Of a stretch of DNA of 64,000 bases, positions 22,521 through 34,229 are shown one piece after another. Under the pieces are notes generated by a model. That model was not told where the DNA came from, ran no database searches, and worked only from the letters and a program-made list of their open reading frames with translations. Where the stretch lies: NCBI GenBank assembly GCA_009809945.1, contig WTPW01000190.1:494536-558535 (forward strand), in the 5' to 3' direction. This stretch comes from Gigaspora margarita (Eukaryota; Glomeromycota; Glomeromycetes; Diversisporales; Gigasporaceae). Every line of letters starts with the position of its first letter. Positions within the stretch are counted from its first letter, which is position 1. The position numbers were made by a program, and so were the translations under genes.

Positions 22521-22693
22521 GATATCTATATATAAAAGACCTTCTAACTGTATCAAAAAGATGACCCTAACCCTAACTACAAGGCAAAAAGCATCTATAA
22601 AACCACTAACAAAAAAATTTTTGCTTCATGTTTAGGGTTAGGGTTAGAGTTGTCGTTTTGATACAGTTAGAAGGTCTTTTATATATAGATATC
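22521..22693. mobile_element. 173-bp perfect-TIR element with telomere-like core
   Basis: GATATCTATATATAAAAGAC plus CTTCTAACTGTATCAAAA on the left is mirrored base for base on the right (about 38 bp). The interior has GACCCTAACCCTAAC near one end and GTTAGGGTTAGAG near the other. No duplication of flanking bases was found. Confidence 0.8.
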
Positions 22694-22889
22694 AGAGATG
22701 ATTTATACAGTATTGAATTAATGCACTCTAACTGAGCCTATTCAATTGTTTTGATTACGTAGTGTAGATTGATTGTTTACACGATTTTTGGAAATTTTAG
22801 GAAATCTGATAATACAGTGATCACGTGGATTTCAGCATCATCTGATTTCAGCATCATCCCAACAATAATTAATAGCGATAGGCTTTAAA

Positions 22890-23184
22890 TGTGATAGTTT
22901 TATCTATAAGCCTTACATGTAGCATTATGTTTGCCTTAAATTGTTCTAAAAAGCTTTACATATGGTTCTACTATATGCTATATATTTTTTTTTCACTAAA
23001 AAATTTTTTTTTTTGCAATAAAGTTTTTTTTTTTTGTGATAAAACATACTTTTTTTTTGCACTAAATTTTTTTGTTTATAAAATGCTGTATATAAGCATA
23101 TAAGCTTCTGTTTTTTTGAAATTGTGTTTTTTTATATTAAGATAAAAACATTCTTTAAGAACAAGCTTTCTAAAAAAAAAAACT
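22890..23184. other. Poly(T)-tract spacer upstream of the pogo pseudogene
   Basis: Repeated T-runs are separated by short words such as GCAATAAAG and GTGATAAAAC. Nothing coding is supported; it may be degenerate 5' sequence of the adjoining transposon. Confidence 0.5.
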
Positions 23185-24560
23185 TATTTTTTGACTATAG
23201 AATATATTCTTGCAACCAATTATAGAAAATGACAGTGGACAACTCAGGAAAAACTTTTTGTTATTTCTTATCTTGAAAGAGTTTCTGGTACTACTGTTCA
23301 TGGAACAGCTTACAGATTTCAGGTTCAACCCAATCAAATTTGGGATTGGAGAAAGAAGCAAGTAAAGCTAATATCATCTCAGCCTTATGTTAAATAGCTT
23401 AATGCTAGTTCTTGAACAAATTACCCTGATCTTGAAGCAGAACTTGCTGAATGGGTTAAATCTTTACGTGCTAATTTAAAACCAGTTAGTCATAATATGG
23501 TATAAACAAAAGCAGTAGCACTAGCAAAGTCCTTACAATATACCTGTCAATATTTTAATATTAACAAGTTTAAGTGGAGTAGCAAGTGGCTTGATGGTTT
23601 TTTATGACTTTATAATTTTAGTAACTATCGCAGAACAACTGTTGCTCAAAAATTACCAGAAAAGTTAGAAGTACAGCAACAGGAATTCTAAAATTTTATT
23701 CAATACCGTCGTATTCAATATAATTACCTATTATCATTAATAGGCAATATGGATGAAACCCTCTTTCTTTTGATATGCCAAGCAATGTAACTATTGATAA
23801 TAAAGGAAGCAAGACTATTAGTATTAGAACTTGTAGTTATAAAATTCCTGTTTTACCATCATACTTGCATGCATGGCAAATAGTAGAAAATTATCACCAA
23901 TGATCATTTTTAAACTAAAAACTGTTCCACGACTCAATTTTCTACAAGGTGTAATTATTAGAGCTAATGAAAAAGGATGGATGAACAAAGTGGAAATGAA
24001 TTATTGAATAAACCAAATTTGGAACAATCATGTGCCAACTTCTAATAATCCACAATCCTTATTAGTATTAGATTCTTTTAAGGATCATCTAGTTCTGCCT
24101 GTTAGAAGTATTTTTTTTTAAAAAATTACCAATATTGCAGTTATTTCTAGAGAATTAACATCAAAAGTTCAACTACTTGATGTATCAATCAATAAATCTT
24201 TTAAAGCAAAGAGGCACTTTTTTTATATATACTATTAGTATACATATTTTTTACTATTAGTATACATATTTTTTTACTTATATTAATAGATTAGGGTTGT
24301 GTACGATGAATAGATATCACATGAAATAAGAGAATTAACCTCATCTGGCTGAATTAAATGACCTCCTTATAATATTATTGCAGAAAAGGTTAAGCATACA
24401 TGGGGCAATATTGATATTAAGTTAATTTAATACTCCTTAAATATTGTGGCATCTCGACTGCAACTAATAGATCAGAAGACAATTTAATTTTTGACTATAG
24501 TCATGTTGAAAATAACAATAACAAAGTCAATGAATATATTTTTAGCAATGGTAAAAAGAT
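23185..24560 (+). pseudogene. Pogo/CENP-B-like DDE transposase, broken
   Basis: Frames on the plus strand keep the family order. An N-terminal HTH starts near WTTQEKLFVISYLERVSG; the CENPB-type DNA-binding domain is at LEAELAEWVKSLRANLKP and WSSKWLDGF; and the DDE_1 domain shows NMDETPLSFDMPSN (first Asp), LLVLDSFKDHL (second) and VQLLDVSINKSFK (third). A C-terminal CGISTATNRSEDNLI follows. At least six in-frame stops and frame changes interrupt it, several at sites where CAA, CAG or CGA would become TAA, TAG or TGA by C-to-T change. About 75 bp of repetitive ATTAGTATACATATTTTT separates the third catalytic block from the C-terminus. Terminal repeats were not identified. Confidence 0.88.
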
Positions 24561-25364
24561 ACTGCAATTTAATTTAGTAAACAATCTATTTTAACAATTA
24601 TTTATTTAAACAAGATCTCCTATTTCAACAATACCTTCTGTCTCAACAATGCCTTCCACTACAAGACCTTCCACTCCAGCAAAATCTCTTACCTCAACAG
24701 CATTTTCAACTCTTTCAAGTTTCTCCACTTAACCAGGAACAACAAAACCTTTCACCTCAATTTTTGCCTTAGCAAAACTTTTCATCTCAACTGTGCCTTT
24801 CGCTACAAGGTTTTTTGGTCCAGCAAAATTTCCAGCTCAGGAAGAGGAATTTGAATATTATTATGGTCAAAACAAGATGAAAAATTTCATGAATCAATGG
24901 AGTTAAGTATAGTCAAAACGAGGTGGAAAATTTCATGAATCAATAGAGTTAAGAATTGTAATAGTATAAATTTAAAGTTTAAATAAACTTATTATCACTA
25001 AATTCATATGCATTAAATTGTTATTTTTCTGGTCTTTACCTGATGCCTTGGTGCTTGTAAAACTAAGGAGCTATATATAGTAAAGCTATATAAATCTCTA
25101 TATTGTCTGACTTAAATCTCTAATATATCATTTAGCTTTTTCATTAATATTTGTGGCATTGTGAAGTGCTGAAAATAAATTGGAACTGCTATAAAAATAC
25201 TGGTAATAGACATAGAAAAGAACAAAAGCACAAAAAAAATCTCAAAAAATACAAATAAAAAAAATTTAATTAGACCTTGTTATCGAAACAGCTATAAAAG
25301 ATCGCTAATTGACTTTTCGTATGAACTGTCAAAATTGTTCTTAATTTAGTCAGACCTCTCTAAG

Positions 25365-25644
25365 CAGTGTTGTACATTTTCGCTGTCCTAGTCTTTTTTT
25401 GGCATGTCCCAACGTCCCAACATCCCAGTGTCCCAAGTGTCCCAACTATGTCCCAAGTCTTAATAATTAATAAAATAATTTAAAAAAATACATGATTATA
25501 TATTTTTCTAGGTGCTGAACACATTTTTAAAAAAATTAAATTAGATTATCTTAATAAAATTTTAAGTAATTTTAATTTAAAAAATTGTTTCAAAATGTCC
25601 CAAATGTTCCAACTCATGTCCCAACTGTCCTATATACAATACTG
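25365..25644. mobile_element. hAT-like MITE, (C/T)AGTGTTG family, TSD TCTCTAAG
   Basis: The 280-bp element has the left end CAGTGTTGTACATTTTCGC and the right end ACAATACTG, with perfect TSD TCTCTAAG at 25357-25364 and 25645-25652. The interior repeats GTCCCAA many times in place of the GTCCAAA of its relatives. Confidence 0.92.
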
Positions 25645-26236
25645 TCTCTAAGTGCACCCTCTTGGAACCATGCTTTAATAACAAGCATGTAAAGAGAATA
25701 ATAAAAAAATGTGTATTTATATAGAGGTCAAGTACTGGTATATAATTGGGAGCACTTGTGCGTGTATTTAAAGAGAGTATTTACTTATAGAGGGTGCACT
25801 TAAAGAGGTCAAACTGTAAAAGCTAGTGAAACATGTGATTTCAATACTTAAATAAATATAAGTAGCCTTATAATTAAATATATTATATAAATGTTAAAAC
25901 AGTTTATATATAGTTATTGATTTGTATCTGGGTATCTTACAAAATACTATGTTCAATAACCTTGAAATGGACCCAGTACAAATCAAGGGTGTACTGATAC
26001 AGGGGGTATTTTCTATAGAAATTTATGGTAGCTATATATCGATATATAATGCATAATTATTTTATATCAATTAAAATTAAATGTTATATATCGATTAACT
26101 TGTTATAAATCGATATAGATTATAATCAATAAATATCACAATTAAAATATAAATCATTATACATCTGCTAATCAATTATTATCAAATTCATTAGTATACA
26201 TGGGTTCATATTTAAATCCTGTGCCTTCAGCATATA

Positions 26237-27560
26237 GTTTTGAAATGTTTTAAAATATTTTAAATATTTTAAAATATTTTAGAACTGGGAAACTAGGCTG
26301 GATCAGTAGATCTGTAACCTGGATCATACCAAGTATGCATTGGACTATATTTTTGAAATGTTTTGAAATTTTGTATAATGTATTGAAATTAATCTAAAAT
26401 TTTTGTATTACATAATCAGATTAGATCTTTTGTTTATAAATTAGATCATTTACTTTTTTTTTTTTGTTTTATTTTTTTTTATTTTCATTTTGTTTTTTTT
26501 GTTTTTGCTTTGTTTTTTGTTTTCATTTTGTTTTTTTTTTATTTATTTTTTATTTTATTTCATTTTATTTGGACTTGCCAAGAACACTAGCCCTTTGCAA
26601 GAAACCCAACTTTTTGGAACTATGCAAGTACACCTATATGACTTTACAAGCCAACTCAAACTTCTGACACTTTGCAAAAATTCTTCTAAATCTTCAAAAA
26701 CACTTCTTTAGAGAAATAATTTAGTTAGAACAAGATTCTGCAAGTTTTTGATTATTTATTTTCTTATTTGATACTTTTTGTTTTTGTTTTTTTGTTTTTT
26801 TTTTAAATTTTTTTTTTATTAATTTTGCTTCTTTAAAGAAATAATTTAGTTAGGCACAAGTTTTTGCAAGTTTTTGCAAGTTTTTACAAGTTAACCAAGC
26901 AATTTACAAAACACAACTAGGTTTTAGCAATTTCTAAATTTGAACTCTTAGAGAAATAGAGATTTGGGTTTTGTTTATTTTGTTTTTATTAAGTTTGCTT
27001 ATGTATTTTGGTTTTTCAGTTTTTTTTTTACTTATTTTTTTACTTTTATTTTATTTTATTTATTTCTGTCTTTTTTTAAAACTTTGCAAGAAACAACCTG
27101 ACTTTCTGGCACTTTACAAGAACACCAACTCTAACATCTCTGCCACTTTGCAAGAACTTACTAGATTCTCTAACAATTGCAAAAACTCTAACACTTATGA
27201 GAAATAGTTTTTTTTACTTTTCTACTATTTTAAGAAGTAGCAAATATAAGTGAAGAGAAATAATATAACTGCAAAGTGAAGAAAATAAGTGTGTAGAACT
27301 AGTATTATGTGATAAAGTGTAAAAGTAGTTTAAAATATTACTATTTTTCGGTTTAATTTTTTTTTGTTATTTTTTTTCTTCTCTACTGTTTTTAGAAAGT
27401 AGCAAATATAAGTGAATATAACCATTAAAACAAAAAAGAAAAATAATAGCTAATAGCAGGATGGAAAAATAAGTATTAGAGCTAGTATTATGAGACAAAG
27501 TGTGAAGTAGTTTAAAATATTCCTATTTTTTTATTTTTATTTTTTTTCAGTTTCAGTTTT
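26237..27560. repeat. CpG-depleted inverted copy of the 42.3-44.1-kb element
   Basis: Reverse-complement similarity to 42900-44000 is clear at GATCAGATTAGATCTTTTGTT, at the CTTTAGAGAAATAATTTAGTTAG segment and at the repeated GCAAGTTTTTGCAAG words. Where the other copy has TTTCGAAAT and GCGAAA, this one has TTTTGAAAT and GCAAAA. Long T-rich tracts produce spurious short ORFs. The terminal TTACGTAAT repeats are not recognisable. Confidence 0.65.
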
Positions 27561-27599
27561 TTTTGGTTTTATTTTTTATTGCTGCTAATGATATATAAT

Positions 27600-28901
27600 A
27601 ATATATAATAAATAAAATATATTTAATTTAAAAAATAATGTATAATAATAATAATAAATAAATAAAATATAAATTTTTTTTTATATTAAATTGCAAAACC
27701 TTATGAAAACATGTAAAATGTTTATAATAAGTATACAGTATAATAGTATTGATTAGAATTATTATTTGCTATTTTTTAATCTAATTACTATCAATTATTA
27801 CCAATTATTATTGATTACTATCTTAATTGATAGTCTTCATCAGGGGAATTTTAATTGATTACTATCCAATAACTAATAAAATCGATAATAATCCCATGCA
27901 AATTTTGGTGATATTGTTTCATTTTTGTTAATTTTTTAATGTATTATATAAAAATTGAGCATATTTAAAGTATTATAAATTAAATTATTTTCAAAATAAA
28001 GCTGCTAAGTTGTAGCAAATTACCTTTTCTACAATTTTGCAGCTTTCTTTTTTTTATATCTTTTCTGTATCATGAGCTATTATTTTTGAAATTATTTTAG
28101 TCTTTAAGTGTCATGCACTGTACCTTTTATTTAAAGTTGTAATTTTTTGCTATAACAGATATAATAGGCATAATATATGTTGTAGTAGGTATAATAGTTA
28201 TAATAGTTGTAATGGGCATAATGATTTGCTATGCTAATAAGTAATTGCATAATGCAGTCACACTAAACCATATATATTAACAAGATTTCAGTAATTTTGA
28301 AAAATAAACTATTATGGAATTAAAGAATATGAATATTAACTTAAAAAAAAACCAAGTGCATATGTGAACAGATATATATATAAGTTTTCAAATAACCAAG
28401 CATGCCCAAATATATTAGCTTTACAATATGCCTGCTCAGATTAAAGTATTCTGATTGACTTGCTTATACAAGCACACAAACATGAGTACTTTCAAAAGAA
28501 AGCTGGGTTTTGACCTGATAAGTTTATAATTTAACAGACTCAACCTCTAGAAGATTTGATTGAATACTAATGATAGAGATAGAAAATAATAATTAAATTT
28601 AGTTTTATATTAATTGATTAAATTTTTTAAAAGCTGAGCTATTAAATTATAGACTTAAAAACATCCAGTTTTTTCCTCTTGGTACTTAAGTACAAATATT
28701 TAATTTGAAAATTTAAAGTATAAGAATTGATTTTCATTAATATATATTGTTATTTGTTATTTATTATTAAATTTTTAAGCATTACACCTCTATAAGAATT
28801 ATAGCATTTACAACAATTATGGCAATTTTAACTATTACAAAATTATAACAGTTATAATCATTATAATATAATTACAACATTGTGTATTAGTTGTAATTAG
28901 A
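27600..28901. other. AT-rich spacer, no gene seen
   Basis: Long stretches of AATAATAATAA, TATAATAGTTATAATAG and similar low-complexity sequence occur, with almost no CG dinucleotides. I see no gene or bounded element here. Confidence 0.5.
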
Positions 28902-28909
28902 GTTGCAAC

Positions 28910-29102
28910 TAATATTTAAAATTCAATATTATTTTAATATATGAAAAAACTTAACAATTCTTGTAAACATAATAAAAAATATCAAAAATTATGTGCAATA
29001 TATGCAACATATAATAAAATCTATAGATTCCTAAAAATTTTTGCTTGTAAAATAAACTTTAATCTGCATTTTGCAGATTTTGTATATAGATTTTAAACAT
29101 TA
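28910..29102. mobile_element. Decayed hAT MITE, CAGTGTTTAAA family
   Basis: It aligns with 8847-9033 throughout. The ends TAATATTTAAAATT and TTTTAAACATTA derive from CAGTG...CACTG by transitions only. The flanks GTTGCAAC (28902-28909) and GTTGCAAG (29103-29110) are a 7/8 TSD. CGs of the intact sibling are TG, CA or TA here. Confidence 0.85.
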
Positions 29103-29149
29103 GTTGCAAGCCAGGTTGTAATTCATAATGTCTAGAATTATTAATTATA

Positions 29150-29620
29150 GTAACAATCTTAATTAGAATGAATTTTACAAGTGCATAAGTATGTAATTTA
29201 GGTTGTTTAAGGAATACCTAACTGCAAGTATTGGTTAAATTACCAAAGTGTAGATAAATATTTGTGTAAAACAGATACAGCTTTACCAAGTTTCTTATTG
29301 AGTATAAACTAGACAATATTTTAAGATATAAAAATGAAGTTTTAAGGGTATAGTAATATAACTATTGTATTGAGCTAACTGTATATACTTATATAGTATT
29401 AGTAAAATTGGTTAGCAATAAAGAAAATTAAGGGTCTAAATAAGCAATCTTAGAAAGTTGTAGTTATAGCATCTATTATAAAGCCTTTAGATGGACAGCC
29501 TAAAATAGATAGCATATATGGCTAGTTGTACTCTTATCTACAGTATGTAAAACTTCTAAAAGTAATTAATAAATTCTAGTTTTTAAAATGGGCACTTTAA
29601 AAAATATATATATATAGTCA
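29150..29620 (+). mobile_element. Decayed 3' part of the poly(A) retroposon family
   Basis: It is homologous to about 61470-61905: GCTTTACCAAGTTTCTTATTG, TCTAAATAAGCAAT and GGCTAGTTGTACTCTTATCTA all have counterparts in the intact copy. It ends in an A/TA-rich tract near 29600. CGs are absent. Confidence 0.7.
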
Positions 29621-29849
29621 ACTCTTCTATAATGAAGCATTGGTTTTGGCTATTAAAAAAAGTTTACTATAAAAAATTTAATGTTTTTTTAAAAACTAAA
29701 ACTCTTTTTATACTGAACTATTATAAAATTCAAATATATTATAGTTCATTATAACCAGCATTTATTATAAAGAGGTTTAAAATAAAAAAAAGTTGACTAT
29801 ATATTATTTATTATAATTAAAAAATAAAAATAATATAAATTTTAGAGAG

Positions 29850-30450
29850 ATCTTAGGGTCAATAGCTTAGGTTAAGCTCCAAGGTTGCCAATCAAAAGTT
29901 GCCAGTTCAAGTCCGGCTAAGGGCAGAATTGAATTTATGTTAGGATCTGATTTGGAATAACTGAAGTTACCAACTTAGCTATAAGGCTATGAGGATTATG
30001 TAACAGTATGTCAGTGGTGGTGATCTGGCCTGTTGATAATAGTACCAGTTGTTTCTGACCCATAATGAAGTTAGAGCTCTTTGTGGAGTCAGGATGCTAG
30101 TACAACCTCTAACAGATAAGCAGTAAAGCAAGGACTGGTCTAGATAGACATAGGCGGAACTGAAACACCATAGAAAACAGGGGCCCAAAATGTCTATATG
30201 ATGGATGCACCATTCAAACTTGGATTTGCCAGGGCTAACTGTGCAAACTGAGGATAAATGTGCCTGAAAATAGTACTATAAGGTGTACAATTGTTGGGTT
30301 TGGGTGGTTAGTAGTAGTGGTTTAAGGTTACACCCTGACCACAAGTAGAAGCCTAGATAACTGCACCCCATTAACATGAACTTTGGATCTGATAGTTGGT
30401 AGTGTATATCATCAGGATTAGAAATGAAGAAAAATATATATATATATATA
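29850..30450 (+). mobile_element. Putative tRNA-derived SINE
   Basis: The head resembles a tRNA. The A-box-like AATAGCTTAGGTTAAGC can form a small D-arm, and 40 bp later GCCAGTTCAAGTCCGGC gives a T-arm with a TTCAAGT loop and four of five stem pairs (the fifth is repaired by one A-to-G). A body of about 500 bp without coding potential follows, ending in a (TA)n tract. The acceptor stem does not close, so it is not a working tRNA gene. No second copy lies in the window to fix the ends. Confidence 0.5.
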
Positions 30451-30545
30451 AACTTTAGGGTATGGCAACTTAGGGAAGTTGATAAGTTGTCACCCCAAGT
30501 AGCAGGTTTATAGTTCAAATTCTACTAGCAATACTTTGAAAAATA
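30451..30545 (+). mobile_element. Second tRNA-like (SINE head) module
   Basis: Directly after the (TA)n tract comes ATGGCAACTTAGGGAAGTTG, an A-box-like D-arm, and about 45 bp later TATAGTTCAAATTCTAC, a B-box-like sequence. The similarity then stops. It looks like a 5' piece of a related SINE placed head-to-tail with the previous one. Confidence 0.4.
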
Positions 30546-30640
30546 GATCTGTGATATAGTAACTATTGTTCCATTAATCAGTTGGGTATATTATCTATAA
30601 TACTTGGTTTACTATTTATAATAAGAGCTTCAGATATATT

Positions 30641-30933
30641 AGGACCCGGACATCTCTCATATATATTATAACTAGATTTTGGCCAATTTTGACCTAATTT
30701 GCTAAAAATGACAAAATCTATTTACTTTAATAAATTCTAATCCAGTAATCAGAATTGAATAAACTTATTTTGTTAGGTGTGCCTCACTGAGAGCTTCATT
30801 TTTAAAAAAAGTTCATTCAAATTGGACCACTGGATGTCAAGATAATTGCCAAAACTGTTTTTTGCTTCTTAAATTTTAGGTGTTTTTGCTGAAAATTTCA
30901 AGTATGACATCTATACTAGATGTTCAGGGTCCT
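30641..30933. mobile_element. AGGACCC-family MITE, 293 bp
   Basis: The ends AGGACCCGGACATCT and AGATGTTCAGGGTCCT are flanked by GATATATT (30633-30640) and GGTATATT (30934-30941), a 7/8 TSD. Three full-length relatives in the window (35070, 50796, 52483) share the interior AAAATTTTAGGTGTTTTTGC and ATCCAGTAATC. Confidence 0.9.
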
Positions 30934-31031
30934 GGTATATTTGTGTATTATTATGCAAGGGACTAGAAAAATAAAAACCTGTTTGGTGAGTCCCAAGTAA
31001 GGAGGTAGCAAAGATCTTTGATAGTGCTACC

Positions 31032-31712
31032 TAGGGGATAGTTAAATATACGGGGGACAACTTTGTATTACACAAGTATATCATTAGTGACCGAACTGTC
31101 ACCCTCATAAATTGGTTACACAAACGAAATTTCATATTAAAAATTTGCTTTTCTTTATTTTTTCAACACATACACATGAAAAAGCAGCTAATTCACAAAG
31201 TTAAGGTTGCTTATACCCCATATATATAAACGAAGACTTTCTATTTAAATTAGACCACTGGTTACTTTCTTTTTAGTTTTATATGTTTTTTTGCTATTTT
31301 GGCATTAGAAAGTTAAACTACATTTTATTTTTGAAGTTTTTAATAAAAAAGCCATAAGTTTTTTTTGTTTAAAGCATTTAAAAAGAGTTTTTCTTTTATT
31401 ATTGTGTATTTTTTTTATGTGTCTAATAAAATTTTGCTTAGTTTGGAGATATTTCAATCCGCTGATTCTATTTTTCAAAAAAATTTAAAGATAAACTGGC
31501 GAAAAAAATTATATAATTATAAAGATGAGCATCTTGCCGTTATCGGCTAATAATTATTTTTGCATAGTTGGATTAATTATTGGCTGATATTTTATTTTGA
31601 ACATGGGGTAATATTGTATTACTTATAGATTTATATATGATGACAGTTTTGAAGAACGATTATCTATTTGTGTAACATTGAGTTGTCCCCCCATATATTT
31701 AACTATCCCCTA
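31032..31712. mobile_element. 681-bp element with TAGGGGATAGTTAAATATA TIR and 9-bp TSD
   Basis: The ends TAGGGGATAGTTAAATATA and TATATTTAACTATCCCCTA extend through GGGGGACAACT as a TIR of about 31 bp. The flanks AGTGCTACC (31023-31031) and AGTGCTACT (31713-31721) give a 9-bp TSD with one mismatch. That length fits Mutator-like or Merlin-like elements. A 61-codon open frame inside has no recognisable domain. It retains about ten CGs in a CpG-poor neighbourhood, so it is probably a young insertion. Confidence 0.85.
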
Positions 31713-32112
31713 AGTGCTACTAAAACTAGAATATTGAAAACTAGAGCCAGAATATTAGACAAAAATAGATCTTTGAAAGTTGAAGTCTACTATTCTGGCC
31801 ACTAGAGTTGCACTAGAGAAAAAGAACCTATATTATAGAAGTAGATAGCACCTAATACCAGATAAATCAACCCTTCTAGGCTAACTAGTTTGGAAGTCTG
31901 AAACGTTAGTATAAAGACTAGTAGAATTGTAGAGGTGGGTGCTAGAATCAGCATGAACCTTACAAGAGCAAAAGTAGGTATTGGTAAGAGAACAGGTATA
32001 ACTCTATTTTGCAAGTATTGGTTTCAGTCATAGTAATAATTCTAAAGTATAGATGAATACCTAATAGAACAGGTACTGCTCTACCAAGTTTCTCCAAGAA
32101 TAAAAAACCAGG

Positions 32113-32371
32113 TAGTGTTGTATATTTTGGCTATCTATAGCCTTTTTTAGCTTGATCATGTCCAAAATTGTCCAAATGTCCAAGATTGTCCAAAGCTTGT
32201 TCAGGCTTTAATGATTAATAAATCTATTAAAAAATATATAACTATGTATTTTTTTAGGTGCTAAACACATTTTATCTTAATAAAATTTTAAGTAATTTTA
32301 CTTAATTTAATTGTTTAAAATTGTTTAAAATTGTTCAAACCATTGTCCAAAACTGTTCTGTGACAACACTA
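32113..32371. mobile_element. hAT-like MITE, (C/T)AGTGTTG family, decayed TSD
   Basis: The ends are TAGTGTTGTATATTTTGGC and ACAACACTA, and the interior is close to 22220-22499 but CpG-poor. The flanks AAACCAGG and GGACCAAG differ at three positions, all A/G transitions, consistent with an old 8-bp TSD. Confidence 0.75.
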
Positions 32372-32380
32372 GGACCAAGT

Positions 32381-32840
32381 AAGACCCTGAATAATCTATG
32401 TAAGGTCAAATTTGAAAAATCACTAATGGAGGGCCATTTTTTTAAAAAGGTTATATTTGAAAAGTAGGTATTGGATAAAAAGGTTATATTTGAAAATGGG
32501 TAATGGGCAAAATGAGTATATTTAAAAGAATACTAATTGGGTAAGTTTTTTAAATATTATATTTGAAATGAGCTAATAAAAATAGTAAGAGACTAGGTAT
32601 TTTTAAGTGACAGATTTGTTTTTTTTTAAAGAGCATCAGGTTTATTTTTTTATTTTTTTTAGAAAGTATTAGTTTGAAAAAATTTTTTTGAAAGCTTACA
32701 TTTCAAAAAAAGGTAAACAATTCCAAACTTGATATCTAATATTTGAAATATAGTTGATATATACCAAACTAGAACTGCTAACCAAAAAATTTTTTATTAT
32801 AATGCTCAAATATAACCTCATATAGATTATTCAGGGTCCT
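32381..32840. mobile_element. AGGACCC-type MITE, 460 bp, TSD GACCAAGT
   Basis: The left end AAGACCCTGAATAATCTAT and the right end ATAGATTATTCAGGGTCCT are inverted over about 34 bp. Perfect TSD GACCAAGT lies at 32373-32380 and 32841-32848. The interior repeats GGTTATATTTGAAAA several times. It is inserted two bases past the end of the neighbouring hAT MITE, inside the retroposon copy. Confidence 0.9.
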
Positions 32841-34027
32841 GACCAAGTGTACCTAGCTAGGTCCTAAGAACAATAAATAAACATTTAGAACTATCTGACT
32901 AACTTATATATTGGAATTGTTTTAGTGATACAGGATAGATAGACAAGAGAGACATGGATTAGAGGTTTAAATAGACAATTCCAATAGTTGGGTTGCAGGT
33001 ATAGCAGCTAGTATAGAATCTTAGAGTGGACTACTTAAATTAGACACCAAAAGTGTATATGTGACTAGTTGGATCCTCATCTATATAACTAATACTAGTG
33101 AACTCCTATGTGGGTTACTGACAGCTCTAATATCTTGAATAAAAAGTTCTAAATCCCAAGATGGGTACTTTAGGATTTACTACTTTTCAACCAAAATCCC
33201 AAAAAAAAAAAAACTCCAAATGAGAATGTGATAGAGAGTATATAGTTGTTACGTTCTTGTTGTCAAAAATCCTTAATGAGAGTGTTGAAAATCTCATTTT
33301 TTAAGTTCACCACCTAGCCAACTATGTTACCTTCATTGATGAAAAAAAACTTTTACCAGAATTTCTTGTACCAAAGATGCCCACTACCAGTTAACTTGCA
33401 TAACTTATACTTCTGGCTTGTGTAATAAATATATAAAGAATTCTCCAGGAAAAAAAGTAAAAAAGATTGCTCTTTATAAAATCTAGTATTAATAGCTGCT
33501 TCGTCTTTTACTAAAAAATTTTTGGTTTTCTTTTGTTTGAAAATTTGGACAAGTAATTGATAGAAAGAGTTCTGCTTGTTGTGTTTTTTGTTTTTTTAAT
33601 AGTTTTTTTCTTTTTAATTTAAAGATTTTTTCTTTAATTTATATTAAAAGGTTTCTTTAAATTTATTTATACTATTTTTTTTAATTTCTATAAACAATTT
33701 ATTTTTTCTAATTTAATTTGGTTTATTTTAAATTTTTTTAATTTAAATTCTTTTTATTTTTTTTTAAATGATTTTTTTTAATAATCTATTTATTTTATTT
33801 ATTTTTTGTAAATACCAGAAAAAATGAAATAATATTATAAAACTTATTATAGGAGAAGTAATTAGAAGAGTATGCCAGAAAAAGTAATTTGAAGAGTGTG
33901 TCTAGTTAAGGTTTGGGTTAGATTTAAAGTAAAATCATGAAAGAAGCAGTATTCATAAGGGTTTGTTCAGAAAGATAATTAGAAGAATTTATTAGAAAAA
34001 GTGTATCAGAAAGGTAATTAGTAATGT

Positions 34028-34207
34028 AGGACCCCGAAATATACATAGATAGGTCAGGTTAATTATAGGGTTACTAAAAAAGGAAAGATCTGCAGAAAAA
34101 ACTTCAAAAATAAGCAAAAAATTACTATAAATAGAAAAGATCTGCATAAAAAACCTCAAAAATAAGCAAACTCATACCTGACCTATCTATGTATATTTTG
34201 GGGTCCT
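34028..34207. mobile_element. AGGACCCC MITE, 180 bp, TSD AGTAATGT
   Basis: A 32-bp TIR with one mismatch starts AGGACCCCGAAATATACATA and ends TATGTATATTTTGGGGTCCT. Perfect 8-bp duplications AGTAATGT lie at 34020-34027 and 34208-34215. The interior has two copies of GAAAAGATCTGCA. Confidence 0.93.
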
Positions 34208-34229
34208 AGTAATGTATTGGAAAAGTTTT

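Larger units (their letters stand above)
22083..22868. mobile_element. Long-TIR element hosting two nested MITEs
   Basis: Arms of about 105 bp are inverted: the left GGGATGATACTAAAATCA...CGTGTAAACAATTGATCTAC is mirrored by the right GTAGATTGATTGTTTACACG...GATTTCAGCATCATCCC. The interior holds a hAT-like MITE (22220-22499) and a perfect inverted repeat (22521-22693). The outer TSD is uncertain because the flanks are themselves partly complementary. Confidence 0.75.
31775..33210 (+). mobile_element. Decayed poly(A) retroposon split by two MITEs
   Basis: The 5' half (31775-32104) matches 61250-61590 (GCACTAGAG, TGTTATAG-like and CTCTACCAAGTTTCTCC segments). The 3' half (about 32849-33190) matches 61625-61905 (GGTTTAAATAG, GGGTTGCAGGTAT, CTAGTTGGATCCTC). 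A run of A's at 33197-33209 is the probable tail. The MITEs at 32113-32371 and 32381-32840 interrupt it. Confidence 0.75.

Noticed and set aside
22563-22650. CCCTAACCCTAA as a possible telomere
   Set aside because: There are only about two units per site, in both orientations inside MITEs, with no terminal array.
26464-27207. Plus-strand frames rich in Phe/Leu
   Set aside because: These are translations of T-rich low-complexity sequence; the pattern resembles membrane segments only because TTT and TTA codons dominate.
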